The position numbers were made by a program, and so were the translations under genes. From the NCBI GenBank assembly GCA_021636625.1, contig JAJWLX010000013.1:1-64000 (forward strand): 64,000 bases of DNA. The letters run 5' to 3'. The notes under the pieces were generated by a model that was not told the origin of the DNA, searched no databases, and worked only from the letters and a program-made list of their open reading frames with translations. Of the stretch, positions 42,767-51,738 are shown piece by piece. Within the stretch, counting starts at the first letter, position 1. Each line of letters begins with the position of its first letter. Source of the stretch: Prevotella sp. GTDB taxonomy: Bacteria; Bacteroidota; Bacteroidia; Bacteroidales; Bacteroidaceae.

Positions 42767-45349
42767 CTATATTTCGTTATCTATATGTATATTAAACTCT
42801 TGCCAGTCAAACCCAGACTCTTCGGCAAAGCGGAGTAATCCTTGTTTGTCTTCTGGCGTTAATGAACCGTTTCTCTTTTCGAGTAAAGGCTCATATATTT
42901 CCGATACAATCTTGTCCTTGTCCATATCCATATCTCTCAATGGCTTCATCAGGAAGAAGTATGTTCCATAATGATTTGCCACTTCGAAACACTTCAGGAT
43001 GGATTCCGTGATGTCGTCCCATGCCCATGGATCATTGTCGATATCCATTCCCAGATTGCATTGCAGATTTTCTGTCGTACTGATGTCTTGAAATATCACA
43101 CCAACATCCTTAGTGTCTGTATCTTCATCCAGGTTGATAGGCTCTGGTTCTGTATTTTCGTCATAGTTCCAGAATAGGGCTTGTTCACCTTTCCATGAAC
43201 TGTGCTCCTGGTCATTGCCGAAACATACTACCAGACTTTCTGGAGCCATAGTATCGAGAAGCTTTCCAACATAGTGATTGTCATTTCTCCAGGCGTTTAA
43301 GGCAGCTTCACCTACCGATGGATTACCTGAGATATTGATGAAGTCCTGCGAATAAATATTGCACAGATTACTGCATTCGTATGCCTGATAACCTTTCTCG
43401 CTGAAGTCATTGAGCTGAACCCTGTCTTTGAAGATGTATGGAAGATTGAGCTTTTCCTCATCATTCAGATACTCGATAATCTTGCCGTCAAGCATAACCT
43501 CTTTCAATAGGGTTGGTCGATAGACATCTACTTCATAGTAGCTTTCACATTCTCCAAACCTCACGGGTAGTGTAGGGTAGAGAGTTTTTCCATCCATTGC
43601 GATTTCATCTTGAAGTTCAGCCTCTGTTCCATCCACTTGCTTGTATTGGATGAGAATTTTCTCGAAGTCTCGCTTGATTGGAGAAGCTTTCTCCATTCTT
43701 GGCAGGTAAACTACGGTAAACAATAGCGGCTTTCCTTTTACTGTTACCCTTAATGTCACCTCACCATATGGAGGTTCATTCATCTTTGTCCATTCTGTAT
43801 ATCTGCCGTTTTCTTGCTTGTATTCAATCATCTCTGCCTCGGTTTCCTCCTCTGGCTGAGCATGGAGAATATCATCCTTGGTGGCAAAGTGGCGAACGAT
43901 AACATCTTCCCATCCAAATATCAGTGGCAGTTCATCTACCTCATATTCATCGCTGATGTCTGGGTCGTCTATATAATAATGTTTCACCTTTCCGCCACCC
44001 ACATATCTAATGGTGTCGGTATAAAGCCTTGTAGTTACCTGGTCATAGCCTATGCGGTTATACAGGTTGATTTCCTTGCCTTGCTCATCCAGGAAACTGA
44101 CGCAATCATAGATGTAAATCCAGTTCCATGTCTCGGTTGTACCAAACTTCTGGTCACGGAATCTCTTGCGATATACTTCTTCGGCAAAGGTCTCATCCTT
44201 CAGTTTGCAGCGGTTTGAAAACAGCAGTGCCGTTTCCTTCTGAGTGTTCTGGCTAGAAGACCATGCCTCCCCATAGTCTCCCTGTCGCCAGAGTTGGATG
44301 TATTCTGTTGTATTTTGTGTTTGAGCCAGATATTCATTACCATCATCATCCTTCACCACGATTTCGATCTTATCAAATCGTGATGTAGGGATGTTTTTAA
44401 TCTGTACTCCTTTTTCTACGCCAAAGGCAACGAAGTCGTTCACGCTGTGGTTCAGATAGGTGATGATAGGATTTTCCATGGTCGATGGTTCTATCACTTC
44501 ATCGCATCTTTTGAACCTTATATATATAAATAGGTGTAATTGCTTCTCCGGGTTAGGCACGCCCCAGAGATGCACACGATCATAACGCAGATACTGGTGC
44601 AGGCCTCCACCTACCTCCTCTGGCTTCAGCCAAAGGTTAAGTCGGCGTGTCATATAGGTATAGTCTGGCGAGAATATTACTTGCCATTCGAAACGGAATT
44701 TAATCTTCAATATCTCATCGTTGGCAGCCTTGATGGTTGCCACAAATCGGTTCACGTCAGATGCTGCATCCTTCAGATCGTCTTCATGGAAGGGCATTTC
44801 TCCGTTCAGAATCTCCTTCATGTATTCATAAAGGGAGTGCTGGCGCTTGATGCTCTCTCTGAAAGCAGCAGCTCTTGATGCTTCATCCAGATTTTCCAAG
44901 GTATAGTTCTCGCCATGATAGATACGGCAAAGTCCCTTCAGGAACTTCATCTTGTCATGACGGTTCAGCTCATGCTGTATGGCAAGACCGCCAAGCAAAT
45001 AGATGGAGTAGAGCCATCGCTTCTGTCCGCTATCATCCTGATACAGATAGCGTTTCTTGCTGATGCCTGAGTTGGCCCAGAGTGTTTCAAGATCCAGATT
45101 CTCTATCAGTTGGTTCCTGTTGCCACTTTGGTATTTGCGCTTATACCATTCTGCCATATAGACAATGGTTGACGTGGCATTTTCGGGCTTTGCCAACGCT
45201 GCTACTCCACAATCAGACACAATAGCGCTTAGGCAGACTTCAAGTTCATTGAAATCTGCCTCCGACAATTTCAGCTTCCATACGTATGGATGCGTGATGT
45301 CCAGGGATGCTATTTTGTCTGCAAGCTTCTTGCTTAGTCTTGTTTCCAT
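42767..45349 (-). CDS. Unrecognised large protein, 860 aa, partner of the helicase
   Basis: A soluble, acidic protein of 860 residues that I cannot assign to a family. It is mixed alpha/beta with many tryptophans and tyrosines, with no signal peptide, membrane segment, Walker motif or clear nuclease motif. Segments such as EVGGGLHQYLRYDRVHLWG and LPLIFGWEDVIVRHF look structurally conserved. It starts 16 bp inside the end of the HNH gene and ends 20 bp before the helicase start, so it belongs to the same operon. By position it could be the target-recognition or helicase partner, comparable to DruH in Druantia type III; this is a guess from context. Confidence 0.6.
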   Translation of the reverse strand: METRLSKKLADKIASLDITHPYVWKLKLSEADFNELEVCLSAIVSDCGVAALAKPENATSTIVYMAEWYKRKYQSGNRNQLIENLDLETLWANSGISKKRYLYQDDSGQKRWLYSIYLLGGLAIQHELNRHDKMKFLKGLCRIYHGENYTLENLDEASRAAAFRESIKRQHSLYEYMKEILNGEMPFHEDDLKDAASDVNRFVATIKAANDEILKIKFRFEWQVIFSPDYTYMTRRLNLWLKPEEVGGGLHQYLRYDRVHLWGVPNPEKQLHLFIYIRFKRCDEVIEPSTMENPIITYLNHSVNDFVAFGVEKGVQIKNIPTSRFDKIEIVVKDDDGNEYLAQTQNTTEYIQLWRQGDYGEAWSSSQNTQKETALLFSNRCKLKDETFAEEVYRKRFRDQKFGTTETWNWIYIYDCVSFLDEQGKEINLYNRIGYDQVTTRLYTDTIRYVGGGKVKHYYIDDPDISDEYEVDELPLIFGWEDVIVRHFATKDDILHAQPEEETEAEMIEYKQENGRYTEWTKMNEPPYGEVTLRVTVKGKPLLFTVVYLPRMEKASPIKRDFEKILIQYKQVDGTEAELQDEIAMDGKTLYPTLPVRFGECESYYEVDVYRPTLLKEVMLDGKIIEYLNDEEKLNLPYIFKDRVQLNDFSEKGYQAYECSNLCNIYSQDFINISGNPSVGEAALNAWRNDNHYVGKLLDTMAPESLVVCFGNDQEHSSWKGEQALFWNYDENTEPEPINLDEDTDTKDVGVIFQDISTTENLQCNLGMDIDNDPWAWDDITESILKCFEVANHYGTYFFLMKPLRDMDMDKDKIVSEIYEPLLEKRNGSLTPEDKQGLLRFAEESGFDWQEFNIHIDNEI

Positions 45350-46089
45350 ATTTTAATTTCTTTCTTGATGCCTCGGTATGCGTCACGCAAATCCCTTAAC
45401 GGATGTTCAGAATCCTTGATATGATGAATCATACTGTGGCAGTTGCTGCATAGCGGAACCAGATTTTCCAGGAAGTCCTTGGGTACTCCATCGGTCTCAT
45501 AAGTAGAGATCATCCTTATATGATGCACTTCCATGAAATTGGCACCCAGTTCTTTGCCGTAAGTTTCCTCAAAATCCATTCCGCAGCATTGGCATTGGTA
45601 GCCATACTTGTCAATGCACATCTGGCGGAGCTGAGGATTGCGCCTTATCACATCCATCTCTTTCAGAATATGCTTCCGTTCGCCTTCGGTTTCTTCACGG
45701 AATGATGGAGAAGAAGGGGATGATGGTTCCGCATCAGATGACAAATCCTCTATGGCAATCTTTGTTTTGAAGAGATTGCGGAATGCTTTTGATTCCAGGA
45801 ACCCTGACCATGTTTTCAGATGTAAAGAATATCTGTTGTCAACCGCATTGTCTTCTGTTCTCATCAGTCCGTCTATAGCCATATCATGGCGTACTCGGTC
45901 ATAGAAGTTATGGTCGAGCTGCGTATAGATGCTTTCAAAGTTTGGCGACTCATGCTTTCGTATGAAGTCAGCCAGTTCCGATTCCGTGAATCGGGCAAAC
46001 TCCTCAGCGTCAGACCTGCGTTTCAGATATTCTTCCACGTAAGCCTTGCGGATGGATGCTTGTGTTGGTATCATACTTTTCTTGCTCAT
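45334..46089 (-). CDS. HNH endonuclease family protein
   Basis: A 251-aa protein with an HNH domain at about residues 160-225: QCQCCGMDFEE (zinc Cys pair), MEVHHIRMIS (catalytic His pair) and LVPLCSNCHSMIHH (second Cys pair and the closing His). The N-terminal half (residues 1-130) is helical and of unknown function, perhaps recognising DNA or a partner. It overlaps the Fic gene by 4 bp (ATGA) and the 860-aa gene by 16 bp. It likely cuts DNA in the defence operon, along with McrC. Confidence 0.85.
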   Translation of the reverse strand: MSKKSMIPTQASIRKAYVEEYLKRRSDAEEFARFTESELADFIRKHESPNFESIYTQLDHNFYDRVRHDMAIDGLMRTEDNAVDNRYSLHLKTWSGFLESKAFRNLFKTKIAIEDLSSDAEPSSPSSPSFREETEGERKHILKEMDVIRRNPQLRQMCIDKYGYQCQCCGMDFEETYGKELGANFMEVHHIRMISTYETDGVPKDFLENLVPLCSNCHSMIHHIKDSEHPLRDLRDAYRGIKKEIKIWKQD

Positions 46090-47132
46090 ACCTTCTTTGT
46101 ATATGACTTGTTTCTATTGCCTCCATGAGCTTCCAGGTAACCGAAATCTGTCAGTTGTCTTAAATAGCGTTTAGCTGTGGTTTCTGTCAAACCCAATTGA
46201 GTAACAAGCAGCTCGGTTCTGATTTCTTCTTTGTCGGCTATGAAAACTATAATATCGGCCAGTTTTCCTGCCAGAGTTGGCTTTATCGACCATTTATCGA
46301 CCATTTCCTGCTGTATTCTCGTTTTATCGACCATTTCTTCAGCTGTTGATCGTAGGAATTGGTCGATATCTTGCTGTAGATGTTTGCAATGAAGTTTTGC
46401 CATACAGTTGATGAAGATGTCTGTGTCCTCAGCTTCCCTGGTGTCTATGAGAGCCTGGATGTATTCAGCTTTATCTTCCTTATATACCTTCGTTGGCAAT
46501 ACATCATATTCCATTTGCAGAAGGTTCATAAGCAAGCGGCTTGTCCTTCCATTTCCATCTGCCCATGGATGAATGGTTACAAGTTCGTAGTGCGCCCAGA
46601 AACTCAGTTCATATATAGACAATTCATCAGTTGTATCTATAGCTTTACGACGTTTATTAAGTTCTTCACAAAAATCTTTTAGTTTCATGGGGACCTTCAT
46701 CCAGTTCATATACGACCTTCCTCCAGCTCCTGCTGTAACATTTAGTTTACGAAGTTCTCCTTTCGAGGCATCAAAGCTACCACCTAATGAATTGTATTCA
46801 CCGCCTGTACGTGCCATTACTTTAGACGCAAGAGTTACAAGAGATTCTATGGTGATGTCCTCATGTCGCTTGATCCAAGTCCGGCCATAGTCATAGGCTG
46901 CCTTCAAATCGAGGTTCATCAACTGTTCTATCAAAGGTTTTCCTTTTGCAGTAATGCCTTCGTCGAAAAGCAACTGAGCTTCCACCTCAGTCACAGTACT
47001 ACCTTCTATGGCTGTACTATGAGTAATGATAGAATACAGGTAGAACTTTTCGTAGTCTATCTGATCGGTTATGCCCAACTCCTTATGGCGTTTGAGCAAT
47101 TTTAGCATGATGTCTTTTATCTCTTGTTTCAT
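46086..47132 (-). CDS. Fic-domain protein with C-terminal winged helix
   Basis: A 348-aa Fic protein. The core motif HPWADGNGRTSR lies near residue 190. An inhibitory motif HSTAIEGSTVT (S/T-xxxE-G type) is at residues 33-44, so it is a self-inhibited class II-like Fic. The C-terminal 80 residues (KPTLAGKLADIIVFIADKE, then LLVTQLGLTETTAKRYLRQL) form a winged helix. Fic enzymes transfer AMP onto target proteins. As first gene of the operon, with operator-like GTAC repeats upstream, it may couple AMPylation with autoregulation of the defence genes. Start is the ATG at 47132. Confidence 0.85.
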   Translation of the reverse strand: MKQEIKDIMLKLLKRHKELGITDQIDYEKFYLYSIITHSTAIEGSTVTEVEAQLLFDEGITAKGKPLIEQLMNLDLKAAYDYGRTWIKRHEDITIESLVTLASKVMARTGGEYNSLGGSFDASKGELRKLNVTAGAGGRSYMNWMKVPMKLKDFCEELNKRRKAIDTTDELSIYELSFWAHYELVTIHPWADGNGRTSRLLMNLLQMEYDVLPTKVYKEDKAEYIQALIDTREAEDTDIFINCMAKLHCKHLQQDIDQFLRSTAEEMVDKTRIQQEMVDKWSIKPTLAGKLADIIVFIADKEEIRTELLVTQLGLTETTAKRYLRQLTDFGYLEAHGGNRNKSYTKKV

Positions 47133-47169
47133 TGCGTACTTGATTTGATGTTAATGTATATCCTTACTC

Positions 47170-47278
47170 AGTACCACTTTTAGTACCGCTTAACTAGTAC
47201 TGAAGTTTATCTTAGGTGGTACTGGAGTATCAAGTAACTGATACCGTAGTAACACTTATGTGGTACTGACAAGGTACT
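47170..47278. promoter_or_regulatory. Cluster of AGTACC/GGTACT repeats upstream of the Fic operon
   Basis: The 159-bp gap between the Fic start (47132) and the DUF6078 gene contains AGTACC at 47170 and 47182, AGTACT at 47196, and GGTACT at 47218, 47262 and 47273. The pair AGTACCAC (47170-47177) and GTGGTACT (47216-47223) is an exact inverted repeat. The dense array of one motif in both orientations looks like a regulator-binding region. No unambiguous promoter box is seen. Confidence 0.6.
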
Positions 47279-47291
47279 TTGAAGGTCTGAA

Positions 47292-47729
47292 TCAGGCACT
47301 CCAATTGATGTGTTCCTCGTATTTGTCGAAGTCCATATTGGAGTCTGCTCCTACCTTTTCAAGCATCAGTCTTATCACTTCTTGCTCCTCAGGTGGAAGA
47401 AGAATGTCACCACGTCTGCGCTTGAAATATTGGTTGCGCCCGAAGTGGAGGATGAGGGTAGTCATGAACTGGTCATACTGCTGTGGGTACATCCGCTTTT
47501 GGAAGTTGGTGAATCCTTTGGCGAATATCACCGGCTTTTTATCTCGATAGTATGTACATGTCTCGTCCTTGCTGCATCTGGTGGGATTGATCAGACGCAG
47601 ATACTCTTCATTCTGCTCCATCATCATGGAGTAGGCTACCTGATGTAAGCAGGTAGCTGCCATAGGGCAGCTACTATGCTCACATACAGGATAGTTTATC
47701 GGTAAAGAAGTATATTCTTTCTTTGGCAT
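47292..47729 (-). CDS. DUF6078-like protein, 145 aa
   Basis: A small protein with a cysteine pattern (VCEHSSCPMAATCLHQVAY ... PTRCSKDETCTYYR) followed by KKPVIFAKGFTNFQKRMYPQ and ILHFGRNQYFKRRRGD, matching DUF6078 proteins common in Prevotella and Bacteroides. The four to five cysteines may bind zinc. No function is known. It follows the helicase-methyltransferase gene by 51 bp, so it ends the upstream operon. Confidence 0.7.
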   Translation of the reverse strand: MPKKEYTSLPINYPVCEHSSCPMAATCLHQVAYSMMMEQNEEYLRLINPTRCSKDETCTYYRDKKPVIFAKGFTNFQKRMYPQQYDQFMTTLILHFGRNQYFKRRRGDILLPPEEQEVIRLMLEKVGADSNMDFDKYEEHINWSA

Positions 47730-47780
47730 AATCTACTTTGTTTTGATACCTTTATTCTTGAAGAATCACTCGAGAAGGAA

Positions 47781-50700
47781 TTAGTCCATCGGCTTAATCA
47801 TCTTCTCGATAAAGGCAATTTCATCGTCGGAGAGATTGTACTTAGTATAGAGCTGGCGGTCGATGTCTGGAATGCTTTGGCTCCAGTCGATGTCGCTGTT
47901 GTTTTTATAATTTTGAATAGGTACGAATTTAAATTTATCCCTAACGATGTTTTGAGTAATTAGAATAGAAGCTAGTAGAAATCTTGTAAAACAAGTACGA
48001 ATGTACTTTTTTAGATTCTGTGCTTCTTCCTCATTATCGAATATATCTAATAGAAGATATGATTCTGTACATATAGTATAAGGTGGTAAGACTTCAAGTC
48101 TTGAAACGATTCTTTTGCGTCCATTTGCATCTGTTTGTCCTGCATGTTCAGCTGAAGCTTTTGACATGATAACTTTCCACTTGTCTACTATTTCTTTGTT
48201 TTGTGGCACATCCTTCTCTTCCATGTAGGTGATTCCATCGCTGCCGAAAAGTGAAATATTTCGACCCGGCTTCGCCGGGAAACCGCGCTGGAAGCTTCTT
48301 ATCCCAAACGGTTTACGTGAGTAAACCGTTTGGGATAAGAAGCCTGTAAAGGTTTGAGACTTAACCTTATTGATAATATCAAGAACCTTTTGGTTTCTTA
48401 TAAATGTATCATGTTCGTTAAGATATCTAGTACTTTCATTACGGAAACTACCAAGAATGCTTGTTACTACACATTTGTTATCAGATCCTTTGTTCCATAA
48501 GAAATAACAAACCCCACCTGCAATATCTACAGTAGGGAAACAATCTCTTGAATCCTCGTAGTCAAATAACTTTATGAGTTGTTTATCATTAAGCATATTT
48601 GCCCTAAACTCATCAAGCCCTTTACCTCCTGTATACCATTTTGCTGGTATAATCATAGACACATTATTAGGGTTAAGTAATTTGGCCAAATCTACAAATT
48701 TATTATAAATAGGAGTAGCACTACTTCCTGTTCCACCACCATCCATAATCTGATACGGCGGATTTCCCACTACAGCATTAAATTTCATTTCTTGCTTACT
48801 TGAATTGCCCTTCCAGAAACCAACTGACTTCAGTTCTTTTACGAGTCCTTCCTGGTCTTTAGAAGCACGTTCGATTAATTGTACGTTTTTGATATTCGCT
48901 TTTTGATCAACTTGACGGAAGCCAAAGAGGGTGCGGTGAGTAATTCCCTTAGCCATAGGAGTATTGCAGATAACATACATATTGTTCTCCACTATATCAT
49001 CCCAAACCACTTGTTCTTCCTGCACACTGACCGTCTCCTTTTCGATGCATTCCGCCTTGATATATTCTTCCAAGCGGCGACGGAAGAGAGAGTAGGTTAC
49101 GTAAAGAGGGTAGAGACCAGTCTTTGAATTGATCTCCAATATCTTTGTCTGAACCTCTCCTGCAAGGTCAACATTATCAAAGAGTTGGTGAGTGACATCG
49201 CCCTGGTCAACATAACGAGGAGTGCTGAGCATTCCAGTCTTTTCGTCAAAACTTTCGTCATACCAGCACCAACCACCAATCGTGTCACTCATGTGCATAT
49301 TTACCACACGCCAAGGAGTAAGCACCGTCTCTTTATCTGGATTGCGGAAATAAGAGAAAATCTCCGTAATCTGACGGATGCGTTCATCAATATGCATGAA
49401 ATCTGCTTCTCGGGTAAGGGCACGATATTTCTTACCCGCTTCCTCGAAACGGGTAGCATTGAAGCACTTACGAATCTTGTTGAAATCTTCTTTCGAGATT
49501 CCCTTCGGCATAAACTCGGTCCATGACTCATCCTTAATCTTTCGGGTGAAGTTGTCAACAGTCAGTTCATCCTTAGGGTCGCCAGCATCAGCACCACCAT
49601 ACATCAGCAACGGAATACGGAGCGCAATACCACGGATATTGGTCATGCGCTTTTTGAATTCCTCACGTTCCTCCTTCGCCTTCTCACGTCGGGCAATGCG
49701 CTCAGCTTCTGCCTTCAGCCAATCCTCACGCTCTTCATCAGACATGGCTTCCCATTGCGCCTTAAATTCCTCGTCTTTCTTCAGCTTTTCTTCTGCTTTC
49801 TTCTTGGCTTCAGCAATCTTTTGTCTCTTATTTTCCTCCCATTCCGCACGTTCCTCTTGTGTCATGTGACTGAGATCGACAGATTTGCTTGCATCTTTTC
49901 GCTTCTCGTCAGGAGCCTTGCCACCATGCTCACCAATATGATTGATGATTTCCGGATTTACCTTATTCAGTTCATCTTGGTTATAGAGGCATGGATCGTC
50001 AAAGCCCTTGCGTACCAGTCGGTCGATAAACACATTCTCCAACTGCTTGTAGATGTCATTGACATCCATAGGACTCATCTTGCCTCCATCCATAGAAAGA
50101 ACAGGACAAAGCTCGATAAATTCACGAACAGTCTCCTTGTCGCGCATTTCCTGCGTCTTCTCTTCATCGCCTTCCTGCTTTTTCTTCTCCTTGGCTGTTG
50201 CCATAGAAGAGAATTTGGCTGTTTCTGCCACAATCTTCAAGGTGCGGTCGGGCGCAAAGTCGAATACATAACATTCTTTCTTGATTTTACCTTCATGAGT
50301 CTTGTAGGGAGACTGCACACGGAAGATGGTCTGCATGTAAGTGGCAGCACGGTCGCCACCTTTCAGATAGAACACGGCAGTCCAAGGCGCAACAGTAACG
50401 CCTGTAGTCAGACGACCACAGGATATGGTAATGGTAGAAGTCTTCTCTGGATTGTCGCCAATCGCTTTAAGTACCTTGTCGAGTGCATTCTCGTTCTGCT
50501 CATCAGTTTCGTTTCTACCTGCAACATTCACTACATTGAAGTGACGGAAAATCTTGTGTTCTTTCAGAAGTTGCTCCAAAGCAGCCGCTTCATTGACATG
50601 AGAAACTACCCAAAGAGTATGGCGGAACATCTGGCGATATTCATTGGTAGAGAATGGAAAATTATTCTCAGCATCTTTCTTGCAGAGTAAATCCAAGAAC

Positions 50701-51731
50701 TCTGATACATCCTGCTCATGCACAAAACGACCTTTAGCACCTTCTGGCATAGATGCTTTGTCGGCTTTAGGATTACCAGTCCATGTACGGAAGAACTCAG
50801 GGAACGAGAATACGCCAGTCTGGTCCAGAATATTATCTATATTCTTGGTAATGTCGTAGGTGAAGATATTCATCTTCGGCAGTTCGGCGTATGGATTCTT
50901 CTCGTTGGGATGCTCCAAGTCCCAGTTATGTTTGGCTGTTTGCTCGGCAATATAGTCCCAGGTGTAGATTTCATCCTTTTTGAAATCCTCATAGAGATTG
51001 AAAGGAGTACCAGATAGATAGAGCATCTTGGTCCTCTCTTTCTTCAAGAAGTCCTGGATGACACCTTTACCCAATGAGGTAAGTGTGCCCTCGTGAGCCT
51101 CGTCGATAATAATCAAATCCCAGTCGGTTTTCAGAATGTCAGCTTTCAGCTTCTCGTTCGCTGCCGAAGTTGTGTTGCCAGTACCTGTGTTTTTTGCCTG
51201 GGTCTTGCTGTTTACAAGTTCAGAGAGGCGGATATATTGCATGGAGACAAAGAAGGCATAATGATTGCCTGGAGTCTCGACAAACTTTTCTAAATCATAG
51301 TAGTTACCTGCAGTCTCACTCTCATCATCCGAACGCATGCCGAAACCATAGGTTTTATGAATATCGCTGTTGCCTTTCACCTTAGGTTCAGAACTTTTGC
51401 GGCCAACAACCTGTTTGAAGGCTTGAAGCCAACTTTCTCCTACTACAGGACGGTGGGTGATGATAAGGGTGCGCTTCACATCCAGTTCACGCATAAGCTG
51501 CATGGCACAGATGGTCTTGCCGAAACGCATCTTGGCATTCCAGAGGAACTGGCGATATTCAGGAAGAACTTCATACTGGTATTCACCGCGTCTTCCACTT
51601 CTTTTACAGAAACGCTCCTTCGCTTGGTCGATTGCGTCCCTTTGCTCAGAACGAAGAGTGATAAAGTCGTCGGCAAACAGGTCATCCTGCATGCCGGTCT
51701 TTATTTCTTCAAGGGTTGAGTACGTTGCCAT
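47781..51731 (-). CDS. Helicase-methyltransferase protein (Eco57I-like), 1316 aa
   Basis: A fusion of two machines. Residues 60-500 are a superfamily-2 helicase: Walker A-like WNAKMRFGKT (64-73), DEAH (210-213) and a motif VI-type segment (YMQTIFRVQSPY). Residues 620-700 form a charged coiled coil. From about residue 985 an adenine methyltransferase core begins with VVGNPPYQIM (NPPY motif IV near 989), followed by a recognition-like region with VYSRKPFGIRSF. I see no motif I for AdoMet binding. That motif may come from the partner at 51739. The likely role is a restriction-modification complex. A perfect palindrome is embedded at 48294-48343. Confidence 0.8.
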   Translation of the reverse strand: MATYSTLEEIKTGMQDDLFADDFITLRSEQRDAIDQAKERFCKRSGRRGEYQYEVLPEYRQFLWNAKMRFGKTICAMQLMRELDVKRTLIITHRPVVGESWLQAFKQVVGRKSSEPKVKGNSDIHKTYGFGMRSDDESETAGNYYDLEKFVETPGNHYAFFVSMQYIRLSELVNSKTQAKNTGTGNTTSAANEKLKADILKTDWDLIIIDEAHEGTLTSLGKGVIQDFLKKERTKMLYLSGTPFNLYEDFKKDEIYTWDYIAEQTAKHNWDLEHPNEKNPYAELPKMNIFTYDITKNIDNILDQTGVFSFPEFFRTWTGNPKADKASMPEGAKGRFVHEQDVSEFLDLLCKKDAENNFPFSTNEYRQMFRHTLWVVSHVNEAAALEQLLKEHKIFRHFNVVNVAGRNETDEQNENALDKVLKAIGDNPEKTSTITISCGRLTTGVTVAPWTAVFYLKGGDRAATYMQTIFRVQSPYKTHEGKIKKECYVFDFAPDRTLKIVAETAKFSSMATAKEKKKQEGDEEKTQEMRDKETVREFIELCPVLSMDGGKMSPMDVNDIYKQLENVFIDRLVRKGFDDPCLYNQDELNKVNPEIINHIGEHGGKAPDEKRKDASKSVDLSHMTQEERAEWEENKRQKIAEAKKKAEEKLKKDEEFKAQWEAMSDEEREDWLKAEAERIARREKAKEEREEFKKRMTNIRGIALRIPLLMYGGADAGDPKDELTVDNFTRKIKDESWTEFMPKGISKEDFNKIRKCFNATRFEEAGKKYRALTREADFMHIDERIRQITEIFSYFRNPDKETVLTPWRVVNMHMSDTIGGWCWYDESFDEKTGMLSTPRYVDQGDVTHQLFDNVDLAGEVQTKILEINSKTGLYPLYVTYSLFRRRLEEYIKAECIEKETVSVQEEQVVWDDIVENNMYVICNTPMAKGITHRTLFGFRQVDQKANIKNVQLIERASKDQEGLVKELKSVGFWKGNSSKQEMKFNAVVGNPPYQIMDGGGTGSSATPIYNKFVDLAKLLNPNNVSMIIPAKWYTGGKGLDEFRANMLNDKQLIKLFDYEDSRDCFPTVDIAGGVCYFLWNKGSDNKCVVTSILGSFRNESTRYLNEHDTFIRNQKVLDIINKVKSQTFTGFLSQTVYSRKPFGIRSFQRGFPAKPGRNISLFGSDGITYMEEKDVPQNKEIVDKWKVIMSKASAEHAGQTDANGRKRIVSRLEVLPPYTICTESYLLLDIFDNEEEAQNLKKYIRTCFTRFLLASILITQNIVRDKFKFVPIQNYKNNSDIDWSQSIPDIDRQLYTKYNLSDDEIAFIEKMIKPMD
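48294..48343. repeat. Perfect 23-bp inverted repeat inside the methyltransferase gene
   Basis: Bases 48294-48316 and 48321-48343 are exact reverse complements (arms beginning GCTTCTTATCCC) separated by only GTGA. A second short inverted repeat (CCCGGC TTC GCCGGG) lies nearby at 48265-48279. The structure is inside the coding region, in the part that probably sets sequence specificity. Confidence 0.85.
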
Positions 51732-51738
51732 AATTATG

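Noticed and set aside
36348..47132. Assigning the operon to DISARM or BREX
   Set aside because: The giant helicase has DUF1998, but no DrmC (PLD nuclease), no DrmMI/MII and no PglZ, BrxC or PglX-like gene is seen. Only a general resemblance to DruE/Druantia is kept as a hypothesis.
47170..47278. Repeat array as a CRISPR array
   Set aside because: The repeats are only 6 bp, occur in both orientations and have uneven spacing, with no spacer-repeat structure. No cas genes are present.
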